NCBI GenBank assembly: GCA_025056175.1
Contig: JANWWK010000071.1
Coordinates: 1 to 36,364 of the forward strand
Direction: 5' to 3'
DNA from: Anaerolineales bacterium
GTDB taxonomy: Bacteria > Chloroflexota > Anaerolineae > Anaerolineales > Villigracilaceae
Length of the DNA stretch: 36,364 bases
The notes beneath the pieces were generated by a model. The model was given only the letters and a program-made list of their open reading frames with translations, did not search any database and was not told the DNA's origin. Positions 1 through 11,112 of this stretch are shown piece after piece. How positions within the stretch are numbered: position 1 is the stretch's first letter; each line of letters opens with the position of its first letter. The position numbers and the translations under genes are program-made.

Positions 1-366
1 ATGCTGGAGTTCGTCATGCGCCAGAAAGGCTATCGCCTGTTGAGCGAGGCGGTGCTGGTACGGCTCAATGGCGAGGTAGATGCCGCGCTGAAGGCAGTCT
101 CACCCGAAGGCGAGCCGGTTTCGGTGGTGATGGAATCCAAAGCGCGGCTGGGCGCCAGGGATGTGATACGCTGGTCGCAGCGGATGCGCTCTGCCGATTT
201 TCAGAAACGGCTGGCCAAGGCTGGCTACCCGGCGCCGTATCTGGTGTATGCGTATGGGATACGGGTAGATGCCGCCGCGCGCCAGGCGGTGCAGGAAGCT
301 GGAATCGGACTGATACGCGGTGAAGGCGAAGTGTTTCCCCCGCGTGGTTGGCTTCAAGACGCATAA
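1..366 (+). CDS. Possible PD-(D/E)XK nuclease-like protein, probably partial at window edge
   Basis: The open frame begins at the first base, so the protein very likely starts upstream. The visible 121 residues contain GEVDA (Asp27), a hydrophobic strand, then MESKARLG (Glu45, Lys47). This spacing resembles the D...ExK core of PD-(D/E)XK folds seen in uncharacterised DUF3782-type proteins, which often have a coiled coil N-terminal to the nuclease-like domain. The rest is mixed alpha/beta and ends WLQDA. No partner gene is visible. It is convergent with the following glycosyltransferase, and a long hairpin fills the gap. Function and activity are unknown; the fold call is inference from a short motif. 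Confidence 0.5.
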   Translation: MLEFVMRQKGYRLLSEAVLVRLNGEVDAALKAVSPEGEPVSVVMESKARLGARDVIRWSQRMRSADFQKRLAKAGYPAPYLVYAYGIRVDAAARQAVQEAGIGLIRGEGEVFPPRGWLQDA

Positions 367-402
367 ACACATGCGCGCGTGAAACGTGCGTCGGATGTGT
401 TT
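365..402. terminator. Hairpin between convergent genes
   Basis: Between the two convergent stop codons is a long inverted repeat: an 8-bp outer stem (AAACACAT with ATGTGTTT), a 3-nt bulge, an 8-bp inner stem with two G-U pairs, and a GAA loop. It is symmetrical and can act on either strand. There is no long T run, so classical intrinsic termination is uncertain, but the placement fits a shared terminator. Confidence 0.45.
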
Positions 403-1382
403 CAGATGCATTCGGTTTTGTCAGCGGTGCTGGAGCGGGTACGCCCCAGCACTTTTCGTACCGTATATGTTGGCTTTTGTTGCGATTCGTGATAGGTGCG
501 TACCAGCAACTCCGCCATCAATCCCAGCAAGATGGTTTGGAAGCCGAGCAGGGTGAGCAGAACGGAAAGCGTAAAGATAGGGGAGGTGAGAATATCTACA
601 TTGAGCAGAATCTTGCGGACGAGCAGAAAAACCATTCCCACAATACCCAGCGCCCCCATCAGAAACCCGCCGCCACCGAACAGGTAAATGGGCTTGGCCG
701 CGTAGCGCGTTAGAAATTGCACCGCAATCAGGTCGAGAATGACTTTGATGGTACGCTCCAGGCCGTATTTGCTCTTGCCGAACTTGCGGGCATGGTGACG
801 CACAGGCATTTCGTAGATTTTCGCACCGACGGCGCTGGCATAAACCGGAATAAAACGGTGCATTTCGCCATACAGGCGAAAGCCGGTGATAACTTCACGG
901 CGATAGGCTTTGAGCGTGCAGCCGTAATCGTGCAGGTGTACCCCGGTGACGTGCGAAATCAGCCAGTTTGCCAGATGAGAGGGCAGGTTGCGCGTCAGGG
1001 CGTCGTCTTCCCGGTTCTTGCGCCAGCCGCTGACCACATCATAGCCCTGCTCGAGCTTTTCCAGCAGGAGGGGAATGTCTGCCGGGTCGTTTTGCAAATC
1101 GGCATCGAGGAAGACAATCACCTCGCCCTGTGCGTGGTCAATACCGGCGGCAATGGCGGTCGTTTGCCCGAAGTTGCGACGAAATTCCACCACGCAAACA
1201 TGCTCCGGGTCTTCGGCTGCCAGGCGTTCCAGCACCTCCATCGAGCGGTCGCGGCTGCCATCGTTGACATAAATCACCTCCCATGTGCGCGAAATGCCTT
1301 TCAGCGCAGCGTGGATGGCCGCGTGCAGGTGCGGAAGGCTTTCTTCTTCGTTGAAGACGGGAATGACAATAGACAGGTTCAT
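402..1382 (-). CDS. Glycosyltransferase family 2, polyprenyl-phosphate sugar transferase type
   Basis: The 326-residue product opens NLSIVIPVFNEEES, the classic GT2 start, and carries the metal/nucleotide-binding DAD motif at residues 93-95 (FLDADLQND). Two hydrophobic segments near residues 228-252 and 265-290 place the C-terminus in the membrane, as in DPM1/ArnC/GtrB-like enzymes that load a sugar onto a polyprenyl phosphate. The ATG at 1382 is chosen because the GT2 fold begins right there; an in-frame GTG at 1397 adds only five residues, and neither has a clear Shine-Dalgarno. It is the last gene of the minus-strand polysaccharide series, 33 bp after gmd. The sugar donor cannot be read from sequence. 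Confidence 0.88.
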   Translation of the reverse strand: MNLSIVIPVFNEEESLPHLHAAIHAALKGISRTWEVIYVNDGSRDRSMEVLERLAAEDPEHVCVVEFRRNFGQTTAIAAGIDHAQGEVIVFLDADLQNDPADIPLLLEKLEQGYDVVSGWRKNREDDALTRNLPSHLANWLISHVTGVHLHDYGCTLKAYRREVITGFRLYGEMHRFIPVYASAVGAKIYEMPVRHHARKFGKSKYGLERTIKVILDLIAVQFLTRYAAKPIYLFGGGGFLMGALGIVGMVFLLVRKILLNVDILTSPIFTLSVLLTLLGFQTILLGLMAELLVRTYHESQQKPTYTVRKVLGRTRSSTADKTECI

Positions 1383-1415
1383 TGGCAACATTCGCACCCA
1401 AAAGCAGGGTTGCGT

Positions 1416-3825
<2,410 letters not shown>

Positions 3826-3838
3826 GGTGAATAAGGGA

Positions 3839-4984
3839 TTAGGAGTTTCCCGCAAATCCTTCCAGAATCCGTTTTGCTCGTTCGGTCCAGGCGTAGCGGG
3901 CGGCATTGGTGCGCGCCTGGCAGGCCAGTGCCTGACGACGCTGCGGGTCATCGAGCAGGGCGCGGATGGCGCCTTCCCATGCGCCGGGGCGTTCGGGCGG
4001 ACAGAAGACGGCATTGGTCTCGTTCAGGACTTCGTGAAAGACGGGCAGGTCACTGGCAATGATGGCACGTCCGGCAGCCAGGTATTCGAACATCTTCATC
4101 GGGCTGGCAACCTGCGCCGAATGGCCTGCCCCGCTGGAAATGCCGATTTCGCGCTCGTAGGGCATCAGCAAAATATCTGCCGCCGCCTGATACAGCGGCA
4201 GCTGTGCGTTGTGAACGAAGCCAGTGAACAAGACGTTGTTCAGTGCGCGCGCCTGAGCTTTGGCCTGCCATGTTTCTACGTCTCGGGGGTTGCCGCCGAC
4301 CCACAGGAAGCGCACGCCTGGCAGGCGTGCGGCCAGGTCGAGGAACAATTCCGCCCCGCGCCCGGCGTATAAATGTCCGGCACAGACCAGCGTGGGGGCT
4401 TCGGGCAGGTTCAGCAGGCGGCGGGCGATTGGCGGGTCGGGCAGGTGAGCGAAGCGTTCGATTTCGACTCCGTTCGGGGCAAGGACGACTTCTCCGTCCG
4501 AAAAACGCCCATATTCGGCTTCCAATGCCTGTTTGAGCGCACCGGTGATGATGGCCTGGCGCTTTTTGCCGCCGAGAGCGCGAAATGTGCGGTACCAGAG
4601 CGGGCCAAACGTGCCGGAAGGCAGGTCGTGCATCTCCAAAATCACTGGCAGGCCTGAAAGTAAACCCAGCACCGCCGATTGCAGCGGCCAAACGTAGAGC
4701 AAATCTGGCTGGTGCTGACGTGCGCGCCATACGGCAGAAGCAAAGAACAGACGGCGCGAGGCGACCGGCAGGTATTCGAGATGAAATTCGGTGTGCAGGC
4801 CGTAGAAGGTGGCAAGCTCCGGCCAGGTGGGCCGTTTGCGGTCTTCTTCAGCGTTTTCCGCATCTGGCACAATCAGCGTTACGTCATGCCCGTTATGCGC
4901 CAGCGCATGAACAGCCTTGAGTGCCTGGATGCTGTTGGCGGCTTTGGATGGAACCTGCGAGGCGGAAATGGCAACAATTTTCAT
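3839..4984 (-). CDS. Glycosyltransferase family 4
   Basis: A GT-B fold retaining transferase of 381 residues. The N-terminus MKIVAISASQVPSKAANS is the acceptor domain. LVCAGHLYAGRGAELFL starts the nucleotide-sugar domain, and SPMKMFEYLAAGRAIIASD is the conserved C-terminal donor site, with MPYEREIG supplying the acidic residues before it. Cytosolic or membrane-associated, it would add a hexose from a nucleotide sugar to a lipid-linked glycan. It sits between the flippase and the GT-C-like gene in the same orientation. Donor and acceptor cannot be deduced. Confidence 0.9.
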   Translation of the reverse strand: MKIVAISASQVPSKAANSIQALKAVHALAHNGHDVTLIVPDAENAEEDRKRPTWPELATFYGLHTEFHLEYLPVASRRLFFASAVWRARQHQPDLLYVWPLQSAVLGLLSGLPVILEMHDLPSGTFGPLWYRTFRALGGKKRQAIITGALKQALEAEYGRFSDGEVVLAPNGVEIERFAHLPDPPIARRLLNLPEAPTLVCAGHLYAGRGAELFLDLAARLPGVRFLWVGGNPRDVETWQAKAQARALNNVLFTGFVHNAQLPLYQAAADILLMPYEREIGISSGAGHSAQVASPMKMFEYLAAGRAIIASDLPVFHEVLNETNAVFCPPERPGAWEGAIRALLDDPQRRQALACQARTNAARYAWTERAKRILEGFAGNS

Positions 4985-5025
4985 GGGCGTATGCTGCGTG
5001 AGAAATCACCTGCGAACACAATCTG

Positions 5026-6366
5026 TTATGACCTGGGGAGCAAATTCCAACCGCGCCAGGCTGTCAGGCCAATCGAAAGGATGAAATAGCCCGAAAAAAT
5101 GGTCGAGAGCAGGAGCATCGAATCGGCAATTGGGACGAGCGTGAACATCAGGAGAAGTTCCAGACAGCCCGTCAGCAGGGCAATCAGCACCGGGTAGCCG
5201 GGTTTGCCGAGCGCCAGAAAAAGCGGGCGGTTCCACTGAAAGGTGCTGGCGAAGCCGTAACCAGCCAGCAAAACAAGCAGAATCGGGTAGGCCGGTGCGG
5301 CTTGCGGCCCATAAACGAGCGGGAGCAAGAACCAGCCTGTGAGTGCCAGCCCTGCTCCCACCATCAACACGAGACTGCCAGTGAGCAGGCTGACGCGGCG
5401 CAACAGGCGGCGAGTGGCTGCCCAATTTTTTTGTGCCACGGTTTGGGTGATTTCTGCGTAAGTCGGCCAGATGAGCGGGTCGAGCGGCAAAATGATGAAG
5501 TTAATCAGCATTTGCGCCAGACGGTAGTAGCCAACTTGTTCGCTGTTCAACAGCCAGGCCGCATAGAGCGGGAAATTATCCCGTGTGAACAGATTGACCG
5601 TGCCGTTCAGGTTGGTGTTCAGCAAAAAAGTGACCAATGCTCGTTTTTGGGGCAGCGCCTGGAGAGGCGTTCGCCACCAATTTGCGCCGAGAAGCCGGCG
5701 TAATTCGACTTGCGCCAGGAAGGCTAGCCCCAATCCGTTGATGCTTTTGCCAATCACATACGCCAGCACCACTTCGGAGACGCCGCGCCGCAGGAGAAAA
5801 GCGGCCAGGATGACAACCGCTGTGGTAAGGCTTTGTAAGATGCTCAGGCGCGCAATCCACGCAAAGCGGCGGGCAGCCTGCAAGATGCCGGTGGAGGTTT
5901 CGGTGACGAAATTGGTCAGCAAAATGAGACCGTAGAACCGGAACAGGTCTGCTGTCAGAGGGTTACTGCGAAAATCGGCAGCAAAGGTTTGCACTGCCCA
6001 ACCTGCAAGCGCCAACAGGATGAGATAGGCGGCAAGCGAAGTGATGCTTTCGATGAGCAGAGCCGCTTTAACCGCCGCTGCACCTTCGTGCGGCCTGTCT
6101 TCGGCCAGGGCGCCGTTCAGGCGTTTGACCACCATTTCGCTCATGCGAAAGGTGAGCAAGCGGTTGACATTCGATACGAACGTGATGATGGTTGTCACCA
6201 GCCCCAGTGCCGGAATGCCTATCAGCCGGGCCACCAGGATGCCCTGAGCGAAACTGACCCCGGCGCCAATTGTGCTGCTGGAGAGCAGGTGGCTGCTGTT
6301 TTGCACCACGCGCCGCAGGAGCGGGTCGGTGCGCCAGGCGGTGTTCAGGCGGTGGAAGAAGGACAT
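5026..6366 (-). CDS. Polysaccharide flippase, Wzx-like (MOP superfamily)
   Basis: The 446-residue polytopic protein has about twelve to fourteen hydrophobic helices and the charged N-terminal stretch typical of Wzx/RfbX transporters, which move undecaprenyl-linked glycan units across the membrane. Characteristic early text is SSTIGAGVSFAQGILVARLIG, followed by the first cytoplasmic loop with basic residues (RMSEMVVKRLNG). The start at 6366 is chosen because the upstream in-frame extension would overlap the preceding epimerase gene (stop at 6419) and has no membrane-protein character. No Shine-Dalgarno is evident. Its presence indicates Wzx/Wzy-type export, although no Wzy polymerase is recognised nearby. 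Confidence 0.87.
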   Translation of the reverse strand: MSFFHRLNTAWRTDPLLRRVVQNSSHLLSSSTIGAGVSFAQGILVARLIGIPALGLVTTIITFVSNVNRLLTFRMSEMVVKRLNGALAEDRPHEGAAAVKAALLIESITSLAAYLILLALAGWAVQTFAADFRSNPLTADLFRFYGLILLTNFVTETSTGILQAARRFAWIARLSILQSLTTAVVILAAFLLRRGVSEVVLAYVIGKSINGLGLAFLAQVELRRLLGANWWRTPLQALPQKRALVTFLLNTNLNGTVNLFTRDNFPLYAAWLLNSEQVGYYRLAQMLINFIILPLDPLIWPTYAEITQTVAQKNWAATRRLLRRVSLLTGSLVLMVGAGLALTGWFLLPLVYGPQAAPAYPILLVLLAGYGFASTFQWNRPLFLALGKPGYPVLIALLTGCLELLLMFTLVPIADSMLLLSTIFSGYFILSIGLTAWRGWNLLPRS

Positions 6367-6418
6367 GCAGCGAGGGTAATGCGGAATGTGTTCGCCGTAA
6401 AGGAGGAAAAGGGCAATT

Positions 6419-7396
6419 TCAGAGTGTGAGAATGTCTTTTGCCCATTCTCGCTCCTGCATATACCAGGCAATCAGTTGTTCGACGCCGCGGCGCATTTCA
6501 TATTCGGGAGACCAGCCGAGCAGTTCGCGGGCTTTGGTTACATCGGCCCAGTTGGTATACATATCGGCCAGGTTGGGCGGGCCATATTGCACAGTGGCTT
6601 TTTTGCCGGTCAGCTCTTCAATGAGGGTGACCAGGCCGTTGATGGTGATGACTTCATGTCCGCCGAGATTGATGATTTCGTAGCCCAGCGGTTTGAGCGC
6701 AGACAGAATTCCGCGGACGATGTCGTCAATATACGTGAATCCGCGCGATTGTGTGCCATCGCCGTTAATGCGCACCGGGCGGCCTTCGACGATCCACTGC
6801 ACAAAGCGAAACAGCGCCAGGTCGGGGCGTCCGGCTGGCCCATAAACGGTAAAGAAGCGCAGAACGGTGGTATCTATTCCGTACAGGTGGTGGTAACTGT
6901 GTGCCAGCACTTCGGCACTTTTTTTGCTGGCGGCATACGGTTGGAGCGGTTCACTGCTGGAGGCCGTTTCGGGCGTCGGGTAGGGTGGGTTGGCCCCGTA
7001 AATGCTGGAGGTGGATGCCAGGATAAATTTGCAGTTGCCATTTGCACGCGCCAGTTCGAGCATGTTGAGCGTGCCGATGACGTTCGATTCCAGGAAGACC
7101 CAGGGATTTTCGACGCTGTAGCGCACACCCGCTCGCGCCGCGAGATGAATGATGCCGTCGAAACGGACATGGCGCAGGCGTGCTTCTTCCAGGATTGCTT
7201 TTTGGGCAATATCGGCGCGCACGAAGGTAAATCCTGGTAAGGCAACCAGTTTTCGCAGACGATATTCCTTCATGCGCGGGTCATAGGCGTCGTTCAAGTT
7301 GTCTATGCCAGTTACGGCATGACCCTGCGCCAGAAGTGTTTCGGCGGTGTGTGCGCCGATGAAGCCGGCCGCTCCGGTCACCAGGTAGTGAGACAT
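6419..7396 (-). CDS. NAD-dependent epimerase, UDP-glucuronate 4-epimerase type
   Basis: Extended SDR of 325 residues with the NAD motif TGAAGFIG (residues 7-14), the catalytic Tyr154/Lys158 (YAASKKS) and ASTSSIYG before it. GIDNLNDAYDPRMKEYRL is typical of UDP-glucuronate 4-epimerases and close UDP-hexose epimerases, which provide UDP-galacturonate. The C-terminal substrate region includes RGFTYIDDIVRGI. It fits with the adjacent UDP-GlcNAc dehydrogenase in making acidic sugars for the surface glycan. Three copies of a 7-bp repeat lie just before its start. Exact substrate is inference. Confidence 0.85.
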   Translation of the reverse strand: MSHYLVTGAAGFIGAHTAETLLAQGHAVTGIDNLNDAYDPRMKEYRLRKLVALPGFTFVRADIAQKAILEEARLRHVRFDGIIHLAARAGVRYSVENPWVFLESNVIGTLNMLELARANGNCKFILASTSSIYGANPPYPTPETASSSEPLQPYAASKKSAEVLAHSYHHLYGIDTTVLRFFTVYGPAGRPDLALFRFVQWIVEGRPVRINGDGTQSRGFTYIDDIVRGILSALKPLGYEIINLGGHEVITINGLVTLIEELTGKKATVQYGPPNLADMYTNWADVTKARELLGWSPEYEMRRGVEQLIAWYMQEREWAKDILTL

Positions 7397-7398
7397 TG

Positions 7399-7419
7399 CA
7401 GTAATCAGTGTTCAGTCAA
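7399..7419. repeat. Short heptamer repeat array, three units
   Basis: Three consecutive 7-bp units (CAGTAAT, CAGTGTT, CAGTCAA) lie immediately before the epimerase start. They match the consensus of the larger arrays at 30444, 32467 and 33660, so this is a distant, minimal member of the same dispersed family. The copy number is low enough that chance cannot be excluded for this one alone. Confidence 0.5.
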
Positions 7420-7443
7420 TGGTGCGATTAGCGGAATACAGCC

Positions 7444-8772
7444 TCACAGCCGAACCACCTTGTGACTCTCTTTGCCCGCTTTGCCCAGTGCGTTGCGGGT
7501 ATCAAAGATGAACTGGGCAGCGTTCAGAATGGCCGGGTAATCGTAGATTTTGTGGTTGGTGATGATGACCACCGCATCGGCAGCGGCAACGTGCGCCAGC
7601 AGGTCAGCATCGGAGACGCTATGCATTTCCCAGCCTTCATATTCGTGGTGTAAATGCGGGATGTAGGGGTCGTGGTACTCAACCAATGCACCTTTTTTCT
7701 TCATGAGTGCAATCACATCAAAGGCTGGTGATTCACGCACATCGTCAATATCGGGCTTGTAGGCCGTGCCCAGCACCAGAATTCGGCTTCCTTTCAGCGT
7801 TTTTCCGCGTTCATCGAGGGCCTCCATCACGCGCGTCACCACGTAGCGGGGCATGTTGGTGTTGATTTCGCTTGCCAGTTCAATGAAGCGGGCGTTGTAG
7901 TTCATCTCCTTGAGTTTCCAGGAGAGGTAGAGCGGGTCAATCGGGATACAATGCCCGCCCAGACCCGGCCCCGGCGTGAATTTCATGAACCCGAAGGGTT
8001 TGGTTGCGGCGGCCTCGATGACTTCCCAGACATCAATTCCCAACCGTTCGCAAATGATGGCCAGCTCGTTTACCAGACCGATGTTAATCATCCGGAAGGT
8101 GTTTTCGAGCAATTTCGCCATCTCTGCTGCTTCGGGCGAGGAGACCGGCACGACCGTTTCCAGCGCGCCGCCATACCAGGCCGTAGCCACTTCAACGCAG
8201 GCAGGGGTCATCCCTCCCATCACTTTAGGGGTGTTGTAGGTCGTCCAGTCGGTGCGGCCCGGGTCTACGCGCTCCGGCGAGAAGCAGACGAAGAGGTCCT
8301 GGCCCACCTTCAGGCCCGATTTTTCCGTCAACATCGGGACGAGCAGTTCGCGCGTTGTGCCGGGGTAGGTGGTGGATTCCAGCACGATGACCATGCCGGG
8401 GTGGACGTATTTCGCCAGTTGTTCTGCCGCCGAGACGATGTAGGACATATCCGGGTCGCCGGTTTTGCGCAAAGGGGTGGGGACACAAATGGAAACAGCG
8501 TCCATTTCGGCCAGGGCTGAAAAATCGGCGGTCATCTTCAAGCGTCCCTCGCCCCGCAGGCGGGCAACGGTTTCGGAGGGAACATCTTGAATGTAAGAAA
8601 TGCCTTTATCGAAGGTTTCGACTTTGCGTTTGTCGGGGTCAATGCCCAGCACATCGAAGCCTTTTTCGGCGAAGACGACCGCCAGCGGCATACCAACATA
8701 TCCCATGCCGAGAATGCCAATTTTCGCGGTCTTAGTGGTGAGTTTTTGAATGAGGGTTTCTTTGGTGGTCAT
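7444..8772 (-). CDS. wbpA: UDP-N-acetylglucosamine 6-dehydrogenase (WbpA-like)
   Basis: A UDP-sugar dehydrogenase of 442 residues that performs a two-step NAD-dependent oxidation of the C6 hydroxyl to a uronic acid. The NAD motif is GILGMGYVG (Gly22, Gly24, Gly27). FSPERVDPG and the active-site GPGLGGHCIPIDP (Cys275) are the family signatures, and this version of the Cys loop resembles WbpA/TviB enzymes acting on UDP-HexNAc more than UDP-glucose dehydrogenase. The ATG at 8772 is favoured by AAGGAAACC just upstream; the frame extends further, but that part lies inside the glycosylase gene and is low-complexity. Product is probably UDP-GlcNAcA for the surface polysaccharide. Confidence 0.9.
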   Translation of the reverse strand: MTTKETLIQKLTTKTAKIGILGMGYVGMPLAVVFAEKGFDVLGIDPDKRKVETFDKGISYIQDVPSETVARLRGEGRLKMTADFSALAEMDAVSICVPTPLRKTGDPDMSYIVSAAEQLAKYVHPGMVIVLESTTYPGTTRELLVPMLTEKSGLKVGQDLFVCFSPERVDPGRTDWTTYNTPKVMGGMTPACVEVATAWYGGALETVVPVSSPEAAEMAKLLENTFRMINIGLVNELAIICERLGIDVWEVIEAAATKPFGFMKFTPGPGLGGHCIPIDPLYLSWKLKEMNYNARFIELASEINTNMPRYVVTRVMEALDERGKTLKGSRILVLGTAYKPDIDDVRESPAFDVIALMKKKGALVEYHDPYIPHLHHEYEGWEMHSVSDADLLAHVAAADAVVIITNHKIYDYPAILNAAQFIFDTRNALGKAGKESHKVVRL

Positions 8773-8785
8773 GGTTTCCTTGTTT

Positions 8786-9442
8786 TTAGAACAATCGCAT
8801 CTGTTTGGGTGTTTCGTCTTTGGGCGTCGGGGTTGGGGGTGATGGTTCGGGGGTGGATGGGAGAGAAGTTTTTGCCAGTTCCCGACGCGCGGTTTCGAGC
8901 AGTTGGGGGAGTTGGGCGAAATCCTGTTTGATGAGCGGCAAATAGGTGGGATTGTGAAGCGCGGCTGCCGGATGGAACATCGCAATTACGAAACGGTCTC
9001 CTACGCGGCGCATCTGACCGTGAATGGCGCTGATGCGGGCGGTAGGGAAGAACTTGCCCATCGAAAACCGTCCGAGCGTGACGATGATTTTGGGGTTGAT
9101 GACGGCAATTTGCCGCTCCAGGTAAGCATGACAGGCCTGCAATTCTTCGGGCATTGGGTCGCGGTTGTTTGGCGGGCGGCATTTTACCACGTTCCCAATC
9201 CACACATCGGAGCGTTTCAGCCCGGCCAGGGCCAGCAGCTGCTCCAGAAATTGCCCGGCCTGGCCGACAAAGGGGCGTCCTTGCTGGTCTTCGTTGAAGC
9301 CGGGGCCTTCGCCAATCAGCATGATTTCGGCGTTTTGCGGCCCTTCGCCGGGGACGGCGCGGGTGCGGGTTTTGTGCAAGGCGCAGCGGGTACAGGCGGC
9401 AACTTCGCTGGCAATCTGGTCGAGAGAATCGGAAGTGGGCAT
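8786..9442 (-). CDS. Type-4 uracil-DNA glycosylase (4Fe-4S)
   Basis: Removes uracil from DNA to start base-excision repair. The four iron-sulfur cysteines of the type-4 family are present: Cys17, Cys20, Cys88 (NVVKCRPP) and Cys104 (LQACHAYL). The catalytic/uracil-binding segment is MLIGEGPGFNEDQQGRPFVGQAG (residues 41-63), and the second motif is MFHPAAALHNP. A Pro/Thr-rich tail of about 30 residues follows the core and ends in QMRLF, which resembles a beta-clamp-binding pentapeptide. GGAGG precedes the ATG. It lies 13 bp before the sugar dehydrogenase and is probably cotranscribed with unrelated neighbours. Confidence 0.93.
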   Translation of the reverse strand: MPTSDSLDQIASEVAACTRCALHKTRTRAVPGEGPQNAEIMLIGEGPGFNEDQQGRPFVGQAGQFLEQLLALAGLKRSDVWIGNVVKCRPPNNRDPMPEELQACHAYLERQIAVINPKIIVTLGRFSMGKFFPTARISAIHGQMRRVGDRFVIAMFHPAAALHNPTYLPLIKQDFAQLPQLLETARRELAKTSLPSTPEPSPPTPTPKDETPKQMRLF

Positions 9443-9470
9443 GGATTCCTCCGGGTCTTCGGTAAACTGG

Positions 9471-9989
9471 CTACGCAGAAAACTGGACGGTTGCGGACAT
9501 TAATATCGCATCTTCGCCGTTTGAGTAATAGTGTGGACGGCGGCCATCTTCTATGAAACCAAAGGAACGGTAGAGCTGTTGTGCTGCATGGTTGCTGGCG
9601 CGTACTTCGAGCAAAATGCGTTTGAGACCCAACGCTGCGGCCTGATGAAACGCCGTCTGTAAGAGCGCGCGCCCTACGCCTTGCCGCCAAAAGCGCGGAT
9701 GTACGGCCAGGTTAGCAATTTCTCCTTCGCCGGCAGTGTCCCAGAGTGTAATTGAGCCAATGACGGCCTGGGCGCCCGACGGATACGATACGCTTTCTAC
9801 CGATAGGGGCAGGGGCGAGGCATATTCCAGTGGTTCGGGCGTCTGTATTTCCGCAACCCAGCAAAAGGAAGTCGGTTTGCGCAGTTCGCCAGCGTAAGCA
9901 GCGGGTGACCAGGGCAGTAAAATTCCGGCCAGGGCGTCTATTTGTATGACGGCGGGAATATCCGCCAGAGTCATGCGGCGGATGTTCAT
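9471..9989 (-). CDS. rimI: Ribosomal-protein-alanine N-acetyltransferase RimI
   Basis: GNAT-family acetyltransferase of 172 residues. It begins MNIRRMTLADIPAV, has acetyl-CoA motif A at EIANLAVHPRFWRQGVGRALL, and ends with ASNHAAQQLYRSFGFIEDGRR and YYSNGEDAILM, the usual RimI signature. RimI acetylates the N-terminus of ribosomal protein S18 in E. coli. The ATG overlaps the tsaB stop codon (ATGA), the common tsaE-tsaB-rimI arrangement. An insert near residues 52-75 (between CWVAEI and AVIGSITLWD) is longer than usual. Confidence 0.92.
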   Translation of the reverse strand: MNIRRMTLADIPAVIQIDALAGILLPWSPAAYAGELRKPTSFCWVAEIQTPEPLEYASPLPLSVESVSYPSGAQAVIGSITLWDTAGEGEIANLAVHPRFWRQGVGRALLQTAFHQAAALGLKRILLEVRASNHAAQQLYRSFGFIEDGRRPHYYSNGEDAILMSATVQFSA

Positions 9990-10645
9990 AGTGGTTCGCC
10001 AATGTGCAGGTAGCGCGGCGCCAGGCGGTGCAGGTCATCGCTTGCGCCGGCTTGCAGACGCTGCCAGGCCAGTTCGGCCAGCACACCCGGTCGGCGCGTT
10101 GAAAGGGCGGGGGAGACCAGCCGAAGGAGAGGGTTGTTTTGTAGCATAGACCGCTCGGCAGCGGTCAGGTCGCCGGCCACGAGAGTTTCCTGCGTGATGG
10201 AGGCCGATAACGCTTCGGCGGTGGTGATGTGCGGGTCGCTGCTGGCCTGCCAGCCGGTTTCGTGCGCGCGATACCACCCCAGGGCAAGGCGTCCCCGTCC
10301 GGCGGGCAGCAGGCAGGCCAGCGGACGGGAATCCCGTGCCACCGGCGCGGCCACCACGTCCAGGGTCGGGATGCCGACCAGCGGCAGGTTTCGGCTCATC
10401 GCCAACCCCTTTCCAAACGATAACCCGACGCGCAGGCTGGTAAACGAGCCGGGGCCGATGGCGATGCCCAGCCCGGTGAGAGCAGAGATGGATGCGCCGG
10501 TTTGCCGAAGCATTTGTTCGACCATCGGAGCCAGTTCGACGGTATGCCGCGCCGGGCTGACCCACAGGTGTTCGGCCAGCACGCGCGCGCCATCGTAGAG
10601 GGCGACGCCGATTTGCGGGGTGGACGTATCAATGGCCAGGAGCAT
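9986..10645 (-). CDS. tsaB: tRNA t6A biosynthesis protein TsaB
   Basis: The partner of TsaD in the complex that attaches threonylcarbamoyl to A37 of ANN-decoding tRNAs. The 219-residue product starts MLLAIDTSTPQIGVALYDG, the ASKHA phosphate-1 motif of TsaB/YeaZ, with GIAIGPGSFTSLRVGLSFGKGLA in the middle. The start at 10645 is clear because the family begins here; the longer frame runs through tsaE. It overlaps tsaE by 17 bp and rimI by 4 bp, indicating one transcript. TsaD and TsaC are not in the window. Confidence 0.94.
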   Translation of the reverse strand: MLLAIDTSTPQIGVALYDGARVLAEHLWVSPARHTVELAPMVEQMLRQTGASISALTGLGIAIGPGSFTSLRVGLSFGKGLAMSRNLPLVGIPTLDVVAAPVARDSRPLACLLPAGRGRLALGWYRAHETGWQASSDPHITTAEALSASITQETLVAGDLTAAERSMLQNNPLLRLVSPALSTRRPGVLAELAWQRLQAGASDDLHRLAPRYLHIGEPL

Positions 10646-11105
10646 GGGGCGAGGGAAGTTGCGCCAGAATTTGTTGAGGCCGCCGACCGGTGGCCTCAAC
10701 CACAATCTGACGGCGGGTGTCATCCAGCAGGGTGAGGGCAATCCAGAGATGTTCGAATGGCAATACCGGCTGGATGCGTTCGGGCCATTCGACCACCAGC
10801 GGCCCTTGTGTGAGCATGGAGTCCAGGTCGAGCTCTTCGGCTTCGGCGGGCGATTCGATGCGGTAGGTATCGAGGTGGAACAGGCGCTGGTTATTTTCGC
10901 CGCGATAGACGTTGACCAGGACGAATGTAGGGCTGGAGACTTCATCGTGTGCGCCCCAGCCGGCGGCTATCCCTTGTACCAGGGTGGTTTTGCCTGCGCC
11001 CAAATCACCTTGCAGGCAGATGCAATCACCAGGGCGCAACAAAGCGCCCAGAGATTGTCCCCATTGACGGGTTTGTTCGGGAGAGTGGCTGATGAAGGAA
11101 AGCAT
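10629..11105 (-). CDS. tsaE: tRNA t6A biosynthesis ATPase TsaE
   Basis: P-loop ATPase of 158 residues supporting the TsaBD t6A complex. Walker A is QGDLGAGKTT (residues 32-41). SPTFVLVNVY and the HLDTYRIESPAEAEELDLD segment are the YjeE/TsaE hallmarks, followed by VVEWPERI. It is the first gene of the long minus-strand series. A TATAAT box lies only about 7 bp before the ATG with no room for a Shine-Dalgarno, suggesting a leaderless message. Confidence 0.94.
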   Translation of the reverse strand: MLSFISHSPEQTRQWGQSLGALLRPGDCICLQGDLGAGKTTLVQGIAAGWGAHDEVSSPTFVLVNVYRGENNQRLFHLDTYRIESPAEAEELDLDSMLTQGPLVVEWPERIQPVLPFEHLWIALTLLDDTRRQIVVEATGRRPQQILAQLPSPHAPGH

Positions 11106-11112
11106 TGGCGAG

